Shown here in pieces: positions 38,219-46,569 of a stretch of 64,000 nt of DNA; the first letter of the stretch is position 1, and each line of letters opens with the position of its first letter. Made by a program: the position numbers and the translations under genes. Below the pieces are notes generated by a model, which saw only the letters and a program-made list of their open reading frames with translations, had not been told where the DNA came from and ran no database searches. Source of the stretch: Myxococcus stipitatus (lineage in GTDB: Bacteria > Myxococcota > Myxococcia > Myxococcales > Myxococcaceae); NCBI RefSeq assembly GCF_038561935.1, contig NZ_CP102770.1, positions 3,162,001-3,226,000 on the forward strand, written 5' to 3'.

Positions 38219-39040
38219 TCACCCGCTGCGGCGGAGCTCGGCCAGGGCGAGCTCGGCGACGCGGCGGTCGACCTCGGTGCTGTCTCCGTCGCTGAGGAAC
38301 CAGACGGCGGACAGTCCGGCCCAGGCGACAATCCACCGCAGGAGCCGGGTCCGCTCCAGGCCGGAGCGCTCCAGGACGATGTCCAGGCGCCGACGGAAGC
38401 GCTCGGGCACGGTGGCGACGGGAGGCGAGGTGTCGGGGGCGCCGACGTCTGGATTGCAGAACAGGTTCGCGTAGTCGAAGCCGCGCTCGCCGAGGAGGCG
38501 CTTGGGGTCGATAACGAGCCAGCCGTGCTCGCCGAAGTCGAGGACGTTGTCGTGGTGGATGTCGCCGTGCAGCGGGCGCACGTCCTGGGGATGGGCCAGG
38601 AGGTCGCGTGCGGCTTGGGCGGAGTGGGTCAGCCAGCCGCCGTGGAGCGCCGCGGCGGGCTCCAGTTCTCGGAACCACACGTTCAGCGGGACGAGCTCGG
38701 GGAGGGGCTTGGGCCGGGGCGTGTGAATCGCGGCGATGGCGTCGCAGAGGATGCGGGTGGCCTCGTCGTCGTGGCCGGTGCGGGCGAGCGTGGCGAGGGA
38801 GCGTTCCCCCTGGGCACGTTCGAGGAGGATGGCCTCGTCGGAGGATTCGAGGACGCGGGCGGCGCCCTGGCCTTCCCACCAGGTCATGAGCAGTCCGCCG
38901 AACTTCTCCTCGGGATGCTGGGAGACCTTCAGCATGGCGGCCTGGCCGCGCCAGCGGACCGGAAGGAGCTGGGAGCCCCAGGTGGTGATGGGCTCACCCT
39001 CGGGCGTCAGGTTCCAGCGGGTCAGGTACGCGTCGAACAT
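38219..39040 (-). CDS. Aminoglycoside/hydroxyurea-type phosphotransferase
   Basis: The 273-residue protein has the APH/choline-kinase fold and resembles the aminoglycoside/hydroxyurea resistance kinase family (APH(6)-like). The conserved ATP-site Lys is in AAMLKVSQ (Lys38). The catalytic loop is LHGDIHHDNVL (H158, D160, N165), and IDPK (D178) binds Mg2+. No resistance gene cluster or mobile element is nearby, so a small-molecule kinase role is as likely as antibiotic resistance. Divergence from StrB cannot be measured here. It is 53 bp upstream, in the sense of transcription, of the GIN-domain lipoprotein gene, so the two could be co-transcribed. Confidence 0.8.
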   Translation of the reverse strand: MFDAYLTRWNLTPEGEPITTWGSQLLPVRWRGQAAMLKVSQHPEEKFGGLLMTWWEGQGAARVLESSDEAILLERAQGERSLATLARTGHDDEATRILCDAIAAIHTPRPKPLPELVPLNVWFRELEPAAALHGGWLTHSAQAARDLLAHPQDVRPLHGDIHHDNVLDFGEHGWLVIDPKRLLGERGFDYANLFCNPDVGAPDTSPPVATVPERFRRRLDIVLERSGLERTRLLRWIVAWAGLSAVWFLSDGDSTEVDRRVAELALAELRRSG

Positions 39041-39137
39041 GGAGCTGTTCGTGTCCCGCTCCCGCGCGAGGAGGTCAAGCGAGATGAGGGGCTCGCGTCC
39101 TTCGCGACGATGGGCGTCTCCAGCGCAGGCAGGCCTT

Positions 39138-39178
39138 GAAGAGCCAGGCCGTGGCGACTCACCGCGGCCTGGCTCTTC
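39138..39178. terminator. Long hairpin terminator
   Basis: GAAGAGCCAGGCCG (39138-39151) pairs perfectly with CGGCCTGGCTCTTC (39165-39178), 13-base loop. It lies downstream of the minus-strand dioxygenase gene (stop 39203), upstream of the kinase start (39040). Confidence 0.7.
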
Positions 39179-39202
39179 ATTGTTTCTCGTCGCGCCCCGC
39201 GC

Positions 39203-40015
39203 CTAGATGGCGAACTGGAGCGTGGACGTGTAGCCCGTCGTGTTGTTGCCCGTCGTCACCGCGAGCTGGTTGGCGTAGCCGTCCGCGAACACGAGGTCGC
39301 GCTCGATGCTCAGGGGGCGCAGGTTCGCCGCGCTCTGCTGGTAGCCCGTGGCGGTGTAGGCCTGCTGGCACGGCGCCCGGGCGAACGCGAGCTGCGAGGT
39401 CGCGATCTTGTTCCGGAAGTTCGAGATGGACGCCAGCGAGGGATACACCTCGAAGTGGATGTGCGGCCACCGGCCCGGGTAGCAGCCCGGGAAGATGGAC
39501 GTGAAGGTCACCTTGCCCTGCGCATTGGTGACCTGCACCCCGCGCAGGAAGTTCTCGTACTGCACGCCGGGCGAGTACATCGAGTACAGGCCCGCGCGCT
39601 CACACTGCCACACGTAGATGGCGTAGCCCGCGAGCGGCGCACACGCGGCGCGGTTCACCAACGTGAGCGTCAGCGTGAGCGGAATGCCTCGCGCGACACC
39701 CGTCGCTCCGCCGATGCTCGTGCGGATGTCGCTGCGGTTGATGCCCGCGAGCAGCAGCGCGTTGGCGCCGTTGGAGCCGTCGCCAGGATAGGGGCCCGCC
39801 ATCTCCTCGGGAATCCGGGTGCAGGCCAGCAGCTCGTCCTCGGTCGCCTGCGTCAGCAGCGCGTCCGAATCTTCAGGACCACAGCCGACGAGCGGAACCA
39901 GGCTGGCCCCCGCCATCCACTTGAGGAGCTGCCGGCGATCCGCCCGCTTCTCCATGATGGCCAGGTCATGCTGCAGCCCCTGATCATGGTCATGGCCCGA
40001 TTCATCGTTCTGCAT
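39203..40015 (-). CDS. Intradiol ring-cleavage dioxygenase-like lipoprotein
   Basis: The 270-residue precursor has a His/Asp-rich start, then a twin-Arg-like RRQLLKWMAGASLVPLVGC segment with a lipobox (Cys45), so it may be Tat-exported and lipidated. The core matches intradiol dioxygenases: CTRIPEEMAGPYPGDG (a ligand Tyr, Tyr76), QCERAGLYSMYSPG, then FPGCYPGRWPHIHFEVY with H185 and H187. Intradiol enzymes use Fe3+ to open catechol rings. The exported subgroup is found with unusual substrates. The ATG at 40015 has GGAGG upstream. The Tyr and His ligands look present. Confidence 0.8.
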   Translation of the reverse strand: MQNDESGHDHDQGLQHDLAIMEKRADRRQLLKWMAGASLVPLVGCGPEDSDALLTQATEDELLACTRIPEEMAGPYPGDGSNGANALLLAGINRSDIRTSIGGATGVARGIPLTLTLTLVNRAACAPLAGYAIYVWQCERAGLYSMYSPGVQYENFLRGVQVTNAQGKVTFTSIFPGCYPGRWPHIHFEVYPSLASISNFRNKIATSQLAFARAPCQQAYTATGYQQSAANLRPLSIERDLVFADGYANQLAVTTGNNTTGYTSTLQFAI

Positions 40016-40201
40016 GTGCGCCCTCCATTGGCTTGAGTCCCGAGGGAGGCTAGGGCGCAATTCTTAAGAGAACCCTAAGGCCTCTCGGCGCGCTCACACG
40101 CACCGTCGCTCCAGGCAGGCGAGCAAGGTAGGTCCAGGGGACACTTTGCACTCGCGCCCTCGGGACACACCCTCCCTCCCAGGCTTTGTGGGAGGAGCAG
40201 C

Positions 40202-41731
40202 ATGCCGAGGCGCACGGGATGGCTGGTGTCGTTGCTGATGATGGGCATGGGGTGTGGCGGGCCGCTTCCGGGAGATGTCCCGCCCCCTTCCCCCTCCGAG
40301 GACCCCCAGGCCCTGGGAGCCCTGCATTGCCCCCTGCCGTCGAGCTCGACGACGAAGCGGGTGAAGACCCTCTTCCCGCCCTCGCAGATTGGGATTCCGC
40401 GCTTCGCCGCCGGCCCCAATGGCTTCGTGAAGTTCAAGGGGCAGCTCTACTTCGCCGTGAACTTCGAGGACGGCCAGCGAGCCCTCTGGAAGAGCAATGG
40501 CACCGAGGCCGGCACCACTCAGATCCGAAGCTTCCCTTCCACCGACGGAGGCTTCACCCCTCCGCTGGCGAACCTGGCCGCGGGCCCCTCGCGCCTCTTC
40601 TTCCAGGTGGCGGACCCCGCCCACGGCAACGAGCTGTGGGTCAGCGACGGCACGGGGGCGGGCACCACACTCGTCAAGGACCTGACACCTGGCTCCCCCG
40701 GCTCCACGCTGTCTCACCTGACGGCCCTGGGCGACAGGCTGGTGTTCTTCAAGGAGATCTTCGACAGCGGCACGTTCCGCACCCGCTACGAGCTCTGGAC
40801 GTCCGACGGCACGGCCGCGGGCACCGAGCGCCTCCGCGACTTCGGGTGGGACCTCAACGTGAGCTTCAAGGACTCGGCCGCGGACGGCGAGCTGCGCTTC
40901 TTCGTGATGGGCCCCGCGGGCACCGGCACTGTCCTCTGGAAGACGGACGGCACGGAGGAAGGCTCCGTCCCCATCAAGCAGCTCACCTCGTCCCAGGATG
41001 CGTTCATCGGGGACCTCCAGACCTCGGGCTCGCTCACGCTCTTCATGATGCGAGAGCACACGGGGCTCCAGGAGCTGTGGAAGTCGGATGGGTCCACCGG
41101 GGGCACCGTGCGCCTGGCCTCGTTCGGCCCCACCCGTGCGGCCCGCCTGGTGGGGCAGTTGGGCTCGCGCGTCTACGTCGCGGTGACCTCGCTGAGCACC
41201 CAATACATGGTCCTCTACCGGGTGCCGCTGTCCGGAGGAAACCCCGCGTCCTTCGTCACCCTCCCCAATGACTATGCGACCCTCGGCGAGGCCTTCCCCT
41301 ATATCGATGAGACCAGCAGCGTGCCGGGCGGCTCGAAGCTGTACTTCTCCGTCACCATCGGCAGCGATGGGCCGGCGCCTCGAGACACCCAGCTCTGGGT
41401 GACGGACGGCACCGCCGCGGGGACCGTGCTGCTGCACCGGCCGCTGAGCCTCTCGGACGAGTACAGCTCCCCCGTCCGCGCCGTATCGGACGACCTGGTC
41501 TTCTTCAGCGCCTTCGAAGCAGGGGGCGCGGGCATCGAGCCCTGGGTGAGCAACGGCACGCCGGAGAAGACCCGGCGGCTCAAGAACATCGCACCCGACA
41601 CGGAGACCGGCTCGTCCTATCCCCGTGACTTCTTCCGCCTGGGGGAGCGCGTCTTCTTCAGCGCGTATGACGACACCGAGGCGGGCCAGCTCTGGTCCAC
41701 CGAGCTGGGCGGCAACTGCGTGGCACCATGA
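40202..41731 (+). CDS. ELWxxDGTxxGT-repeat lipoprotein
   Basis: The 509-residue precursor has a leader ending MGMGC (lipoprotein). The rest holds about eight units with ELWxxDGTxxGT cores: RALWKSNGTEAGTTQI, ELWVSDGTGAGTTLV, ELWTSDGTAAGTERL, LWKTDGTEEGSVPI, ELWKSDGSTGGTVRL, QLWVTDGTAAGTVLL, PWVSNGTPEKTRRL and QLWSTELGG. Such proteins likely fold as beta-propellers; they are common in myxobacteria and of unknown role. The ATG at 40202 follows a GGAGGAG site. A hairpin follows at 41808-41844. Confidence 0.82.
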   Translation: MPRRTGWLVSLLMMGMGCGGPLPGDVPPPSPSEDPQALGALHCPLPSSSTTKRVKTLFPPSQIGIPRFAAGPNGFVKFKGQLYFAVNFEDGQRALWKSNGTEAGTTQIRSFPSTDGGFTPPLANLAAGPSRLFFQVADPAHGNELWVSDGTGAGTTLVKDLTPGSPGSTLSHLTALGDRLVFFKEIFDSGTFRTRYELWTSDGTAAGTERLRDFGWDLNVSFKDSAADGELRFFVMGPAGTGTVLWKTDGTEEGSVPIKQLTSSQDAFIGDLQTSGSLTLFMMREHTGLQELWKSDGSTGGTVRLASFGPTRAARLVGQLGSRVYVAVTSLSTQYMVLYRVPLSGGNPASFVTLPNDYATLGEAFPYIDETSSVPGGSKLYFSVTIGSDGPAPRDTQLWVTDGTAAGTVLLHRPLSLSDEYSSPVRAVSDDLVFFSAFEAGGAGIEPWVSNGTPEKTRRLKNIAPDTETGSSYPRDFFRLGERVFFSAYDDTEAGQLWSTELGGNCVAP

Positions 41732-41807
41732 CGCGCGGAGCCAGGAGGCCCGCGCAATGACTTGCGTGCCGTCTTCTTGGAATCCAATGCGACGTCGCGA
41801 AATCGAG

Positions 41808-41844
41808 ACCTGAATCACCCTTCAACTCGAACAGAGATTCAGGT
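41808..41844. terminator. Inverted repeat after the ELWxxDGT gene
   Basis: ACCTGAATC (41808-41816) and GATTCAGGT (41836-41844) pair perfectly across a 19-base loop, ~75 bp after the upstream stop. It could be a terminator or an operator for the following gene set. Confidence 0.35.
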
Positions 41845-41983
41845 GTGCGCCGAAGGGGCTTCTTGAGGGGAGGGAACCCCAAGCTGTGGGGGAGAGTCCC
41901 CGGCGGTGGAAGTCTCGCGCTGACGTGTGTCGAAGTATTTCCAGAGGAGGGGACCGCGAGGCGAAACCCCGCGAAGGTCTGGC

Positions 41984-43894
41984 ATGTCGGTTGCGTTGGG
42001 GCCGCGCATGCTCCCGTGCCTCGTGTGGGTTCCTGACGCTCGTCAGTCAGGGACCATCCCCACTCACGAGACGGCTCGCCTCAGGCGCTCCGTCTGGTGG
42101 GTCCTTCCTCTCCTCGCCTGTGTGGCTTGCTCTGGAAGCAGCTCCCCGTCCGTGCCTCCGGGAGGTGAGCCCGACGGAGGTTCTCACGACGCGGGGTGTG
42201 AGACGCCGGGCCCCACGGAGAATCCCCCGGTCGACGAGAAGAAGGACACCCTCGCCGCCAGCCGGCTGCTGCGCCGCGCGTCACTCGCGCTGCGAGGTGT
42301 TCCTCCGACGGATGAGGAGTACGCCGCGCAGGAGGCCGCTGGAGACGAGGCCGCGCAGCGCGCGTTCGTGGACAGCTTCGTGGACCGCACGTTGCACGAG
42401 CCGCTGTTCTACCGGACGATGTTCGAGAAGGCGCGGGACTGGTTCGACATCCCGGTCATCGCCTCGACGGCGGACGCGCCCGAGTACGGCGCGCAGCAGC
42501 AGCGGACGGTGGAGCAGTGCAAGCCGGGCACCGCGAAGGCGGGCGCGTGGAAGTTCTACCGAGGCGACGCGAAGGCGTGTGATGGCCTGAAGCCGGACGG
42601 CACCCCGGCCGATGAGACGACGCTGGAGCCGTGGTGGGCGCCCGGCACGACGGTGACGCTGGTGGGCTACGCGGGCAACACGTCCGAGACGGGCATCACC
42701 ATGCCCAACGGCACGCCGACCACCGTGAACTGCCGGCAGGTGGGCCCCGAGGGCACGTGTGGCTGCGGCCCCAACGCCGTGCGCTGCCACGCCGACCACG
42801 GCACCTACCCGGGCCACGAGAACTTCGTCATCCACAACGCGCAGGGCCAGCGCCGGCTGCTCTTCGAGGAGCCCGCGCGCCTCTTCGCCCACCTGGCCTG
42901 GTACGACCGGCCGGTGACGGACCTCATCCTGGGGACGTACTCCGTGGGGCCCACGCGCGTGCAGGCCGCCTATGTCAGCCAGGCGCTGGCGGGTGGACTG
43001 ACGGCCCTGCACGAGGACGACTCCTGGTGGCGCCCGGAGCGCTACTCGCAGGCGCCCATCGACCCCGAGCACACGCCGGGGGACCCGTATGCCTGGCGCG
43101 AGTACTCGGTGCCCGCGCGCAATCCCTTCCTCATCGCGGACCGGGACTACCGCTACGACCCCCGCACGCAGACGGGCGCGGTCCGAGGCGTTCCCGCCGC
43201 CGGCATCCTCACGAGCATCGGCTTCCTCGCGGGCTATCCACGCGAGCGCCTGAGAGGGGCCCGGGCGCTGGAGATCCTCGCGTGCGAGGTCTTCTCCCCG
43301 CCGCAAGGACAGACGTTCAACGAGTACCGCCGGGACCCGGGGACGGAGGGCACTTGCCAGCACTGCCACCGCCGGCTGGACCCCGCAGCCATCCACTTCA
43401 AGCGCTACGCGAAGCACAGCAGCGCGTTCGAGGGCTGGGGCGCCAAGTACTTCATGCCGGGCGTGGGCAGCGTGTGGCATTGGCCGGTGGCGTGGCGGAA
43501 GGGACAGTTCCCCTACGGAGGGGACCCGTACAGCCATTGGAATCGGTGGTACCAGCCGGACACGCTCCTGACGCCCGTCACGGAGGCGCAGGCGACGGCG
43601 AACCCGGAGTCGCTCTTCATCGACTTCCTGCCGTCGGACCAGACGCTGCTGGGCCAGGTGAGTGATGGGACCATCGGGCCGCTGGGCTTCGCGAAGCTCA
43701 TCGTCGCGTCGGGCTCGTTCGACCGCTGTGTCGTGCGGCACATACACGCGCAGGTGATGGGGCGGGACATCGACCCGGCCGCAGAGGCGGGCTACCTGGA
43801 TGCGCAGGTGAAGCGCTTCGTCGAGGGCGGCCGGAAGATCCGCCCCTACGTCAAGTCCCTCACGCAGTCCAACCTGTTCAAGAGGGGGCACTGA
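41984..43894 (+). CDS. DUF1549/DUF1588/DUF1585-like exported protein with a CxxCH haem site
   Basis: The 636-residue protein begins with an atypical leader in which a hydrophobic stretch (VWWVLPLLACVAC) ends in a lipobox; the true start could be the GTG at 41927 or the ATG at 42008. Its pattern recalls the planctomycete PSD-type multi-domain proteins: ASRLLRRASLALRGVPPTDEE (DUF1549-like) and GILTSIGFLAGYPRERLRGARALEILAC (DUF1588-like). CQHCH (C458, C461, H462) is a c-type haem site. FDRCVVRHIHAQVMGRDID at the end is DUF1585-like. The role is unknown; the haem site suggests electron transfer. It is the first of three tightly spaced genes with the next CxxCH lipoprotein and a DUF1501 gene. Confidence 0.72.
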   Translation: MSVALGPRMLPCLVWVPDARQSGTIPTHETARLRRSVWWVLPLLACVACSGSSSPSVPPGGEPDGGSHDAGCETPGPTENPPVDEKKDTLAASRLLRRASLALRGVPPTDEEYAAQEAAGDEAAQRAFVDSFVDRTLHEPLFYRTMFEKARDWFDIPVIASTADAPEYGAQQQRTVEQCKPGTAKAGAWKFYRGDAKACDGLKPDGTPADETTLEPWWAPGTTVTLVGYAGNTSETGITMPNGTPTTVNCRQVGPEGTCGCGPNAVRCHADHGTYPGHENFVIHNAQGQRRLLFEEPARLFAHLAWYDRPVTDLILGTYSVGPTRVQAAYVSQALAGGLTALHEDDSWWRPERYSQAPIDPEHTPGDPYAWREYSVPARNPFLIADRDYRYDPRTQTGAVRGVPAAGILTSIGFLAGYPRERLRGARALEILACEVFSPPQGQTFNEYRRDPGTEGTCQHCHRRLDPAAIHFKRYAKHSSAFEGWGAKYFMPGVGSVWHWPVAWRKGQFPYGGDPYSHWNRWYQPDTLLTPVTEAQATANPESLFIDFLPSDQTLLGQVSDGTIGPLGFAKLIVASGSFDRCVVRHIHAQVMGRDIDPAAEAGYLDAQVKRFVEGGRKIRPYVKSLTQSNLFKRGH

Positions 43895-43895
43895 C

Positions 43896-44903
43896 ATGCG
43901 CCGCTTCGGATTCGTGGTTCTCGCGGCCGTGTCCCTGGCGTGTGGTCAGCAGGAGGGTGCGCCCTCCCCGGTGGCGACCCAGTCGCAGCAGTCGACGTGT
44001 GTTCCTCCTCCTGGCGCGGAGACGAAGCGCGTCTACGAGGGCCTCAAGCCTCACTGCGAGGGCTGCCACGTCCAGGGCAATCGGGGGTACTTCGCGTCCC
44101 TGGAGGCGTTCCAGGGCTTGATGGTCGCCGACACCCGGATGGTGAAGGCGGGCAAGCCGGATGAGAGCGAGCTGGTCCGCCTGTTGGAAGGCAAGGGCAC
44201 CGGCGCCTTCAATCAGATGCCCATCGGCCAGAAGTCCTACGCGCAGCTCGTCACGGACGGCACGGCCACGCTGACGATGGAGCGCATCCGCACCTGGGTC
44301 CAGGAGCTGGGCGCCCAGCAGCGGGGCGCGGAGCCGAACGTGGATGCGCCGCGCATCACCCGCAAGAGCGCGAACCAGATGCAGCGGGCCCTCTACCAAC
44401 AGCTGGGCCTGGTGCACGAGGACTTCTACATCGTGGGCCTGGAGCACAACATCCCCATGGCGGAGATGCGCGACGGGGACCACCTGCCCCTGTTGAGCCC
44501 GGACGCGCTGCCCATGCCTCGGCAGAAGGGGACGGAGGAGCGCTACCACGGGCTGGGCGGTGGCTCCACGGTGCGGCAGATTTCCGAGGACCGCACGGCC
44601 TCGCCCACCTTCGCCCTGACGCTCACGCAGGTCTCCCAGCGGTGGTGCCGTCGCGCGCTGGGGAAGGCGGGCAACACGGCGCTGTTCCCCACGGGGACCG
44701 TGCGCACCGCGAACCCCGTGGACGTGAAGGCGACGCTGCGCCGCTGGTCGCTGCACTTCCTGGGCGAGCGCTTCACCGACGCGCAGGTGGAGGACCTCTA
44801 CACCAAGGTCTTCGTGCCGCTGTCGACACCCACCGATACCGAGCCCGCGTACGTGGGCGTCTGCTCCTACTTCATCCGCCACCCGCGCTGGATTTTCTAC
44901 TGA
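43896..44903 (+). CDS. CxxCH lipoprotein of the DUF1501 gene set
   Basis: The 335-residue precursor has a leader ending SLAC (Cys16), so it is likely a lipoprotein. A c-type haem motif, HCEGCH (C54, C57, H58), follows, with GVPF-like helix later. The C-terminal ~200 residues (TRKSANQMQRALYQQLGL ... WIFY) have no recognised family. The gene starts one base after the upstream stop and ends 10 bp before the DUF1501 gene, so the three must be one operon. Together they suggest an exported haem/redox module. Confidence 0.68.
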   Translation: MRRFGFVVLAAVSLACGQQEGAPSPVATQSQQSTCVPPPGAETKRVYEGLKPHCEGCHVQGNRGYFASLEAFQGLMVADTRMVKAGKPDESELVRLLEGKGTGAFNQMPIGQKSYAQLVTDGTATLTMERIRTWVQELGAQQRGAEPNVDAPRITRKSANQMQRALYQQLGLVHEDFYIVGLEHNIPMAEMRDGDHLPLLSPDALPMPRQKGTEERYHGLGGGSTVRQISEDRTASPTFALTLTQVSQRWCRRALGKAGNTALFPTGTVRTANPVDVKATLRRWSLHFLGERFTDAQVEDLYTKVFVPLSTPTDTEPAYVGVCSYFIRHPRWIFY

Positions 44904-44913
44904 GGCCGCCACC

Positions 44914-46509
44914 ATGAAGCTCTCACGACGCAATCTCTTTCAGGCGGCCTTGGGGGCCGCGCAGGTGGGGCTCCTGGCGCGCTACGGGTTCCCCGCGGCG
45001 TCCGCTCAGGTGGGGCGCCACAGGCCCACGAAGCTGCTCGCCATCTGGTTGGACGGAGGCCTCCACTGGGAGACCTACTTCTCGCCGATGACCCGAGCGG
45101 GCATCAACAAGTACATCCCCCTGCCCACGGGGGGCTATCTGCCCTGGGGCTTCGTGCCCGAGCAGGTGGAGAACTACGACCGCTCGCCGGTGGACCTGGA
45201 CTCGCCCGGCGTGGTGCGCAAGCTGCGCGGGCCGGTGGCGTGGAACTGGGACAACCCCAAGGACACCAGCGGCATCCACCCCGGCTCGCAGGGCCAGCAC
45301 CGCTACCGCCCCTACGGCTACGCGTGGGCCAATCCCAAGTACAAGCTCTACGAGAAGACGGCGCTGCTCGTGGGCGCGGACCAGGGCACGGCCGCGCACC
45401 AGAGCGGCATCATCGCGAGCATGTCCGGCGTCGCGGGAGCGACGTTCCGCGCGCCCGCCGTGCACGGTGTCATCGCCAACGCGATGTACAAGCGCTTCCC
45501 GGACCGGCCCATTCCCAGCGTCAACCTGGGGGGGCCCCTGCCGCGCGCGCTGGGCCTGCCGACGGTGGCGAACCCCACGGCGCTGGCCTCGGCGGCCTCC
45601 GTGGAGCCGACGCTGTCCGACAAGCGCGAGAGCACCTGGAAGGGGCTGCGCGCGCGCCAGGACATCCCCGATGTGGCGTATGACGGCGCGTCGCTGTCGG
45701 GGACGGTGCCTTCCACCGCGGTGGACGCGGCGCTGCTCGAGGCGGTGCGCAAGGAGCGCGGCATCTCCAGCGCGGGCTCCGACGACATGATGGAGCAGCT
45801 CTACGACACGTACAAAGGGGCCAGCCGGACCATCCGGCGCGACATCCTCAGCGTGCTCGGCACCACGCCGCAGTGGGAGTACCTCAAGAACGACCCGGAC
45901 TATCCGGTGGACTGGAATGCCTGCATCGGCCTGGCGGACTCGTGCGGCTCGTCGGCGTCCATGGGGCCGTATGGCTTCGCGCTCCAGTTGCTGAAGTCGG
46001 ACCTGGTGACGTCCGTCAACATGCGCGCGACGAGCATCAGCAATGCCTCCTTCGACACGCACAGCGCGACGGGCGTGATGATGCACACCAACTTCATGCG
46101 CATCGCGATGGAGTCGGTGGGGCGCATCTGTCTGGAGATGAGCCTGACGCCCAGCAAGTCGGACCCGACCCGCACGCTGCTGGATGAGACGCTGGTGTAT
46201 GTCTACAGCGACTTCGGGCGGACGTTCCCCAAGCGCGGCAGCGACCACCACCCGGCGACGTGCGCCATCCTCGTGGGCGGGGGCATCCAGGGCAACCAGA
46301 TGATTGGGGGCTACGACGAGCGCGTGGAGGGCTCGCCCATGGGCCTGCCCGTGACGTTGTTGGAAGAGGGCGGAGAGCGCGCCACCCGCACGCCGCGCTC
46401 GCAGGACATCGCGGCGACCGTGCTCAATGCCTTCGGGCTGGAGCCTGGGAAGGACTTCTTCATCCCGGGTGGGTTCGGCGTCTACGACGGCGTCGTGCGG
46501 CCTGGGTGA
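44914..46509 (+). CDS. DUF1501 Tat-exported protein
   Basis: The 531-residue precursor has a twin-arginine signal (SRRNLFQAALGAAQVGLLARYG). The body matches DUF1501 (related to alkaline-phosphatase/sulfatase-like folds): KLLAIWLDGGLHWETYF at the start, GQHRYRPYGYAW, and a C-terminal TLVYVYSDFGRTFPKRGSDHHPATCAILVGGGI. Asp/His residues near the end could bind metal. The substrate is unknown. In planctomycetes and myxobacteria DUF1501 proteins appear next to DUF1549/1553 haem proteins, as here. This is the last gene of the three-gene set. Confidence 0.82.
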   Translation: MKLSRRNLFQAALGAAQVGLLARYGFPAASAQVGRHRPTKLLAIWLDGGLHWETYFSPMTRAGINKYIPLPTGGYLPWGFVPEQVENYDRSPVDLDSPGVVRKLRGPVAWNWDNPKDTSGIHPGSQGQHRYRPYGYAWANPKYKLYEKTALLVGADQGTAAHQSGIIASMSGVAGATFRAPAVHGVIANAMYKRFPDRPIPSVNLGGPLPRALGLPTVANPTALASAASVEPTLSDKRESTWKGLRARQDIPDVAYDGASLSGTVPSTAVDAALLEAVRKERGISSAGSDDMMEQLYDTYKGASRTIRRDILSVLGTTPQWEYLKNDPDYPVDWNACIGLADSCGSSASMGPYGFALQLLKSDLVTSVNMRATSISNASFDTHSATGVMMHTNFMRIAMESVGRICLEMSLTPSKSDPTRTLLDETLVYVYSDFGRTFPKRGSDHHPATCAILVGGGIQGNQMIGGYDERVEGSPMGLPVTLLEEGGERATRTPRSQDIAATVLNAFGLEPGKDFFIPGGFGVYDGVVRPG

Positions 46510-46569
46510 CGCCCACGGGCCATGCGCTATCCTCCGAGGCTTCAACCGAGTGAAGGGAGCTCCGGGCGC

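Noticed and set aside
38219..39040. APH(6)-like kinase as an acquired antibiotic resistance gene
   Set aside because: There is no mobile element, integron or second resistance gene, and codon use and GC match the neighbours. A resident kinase is more likely.
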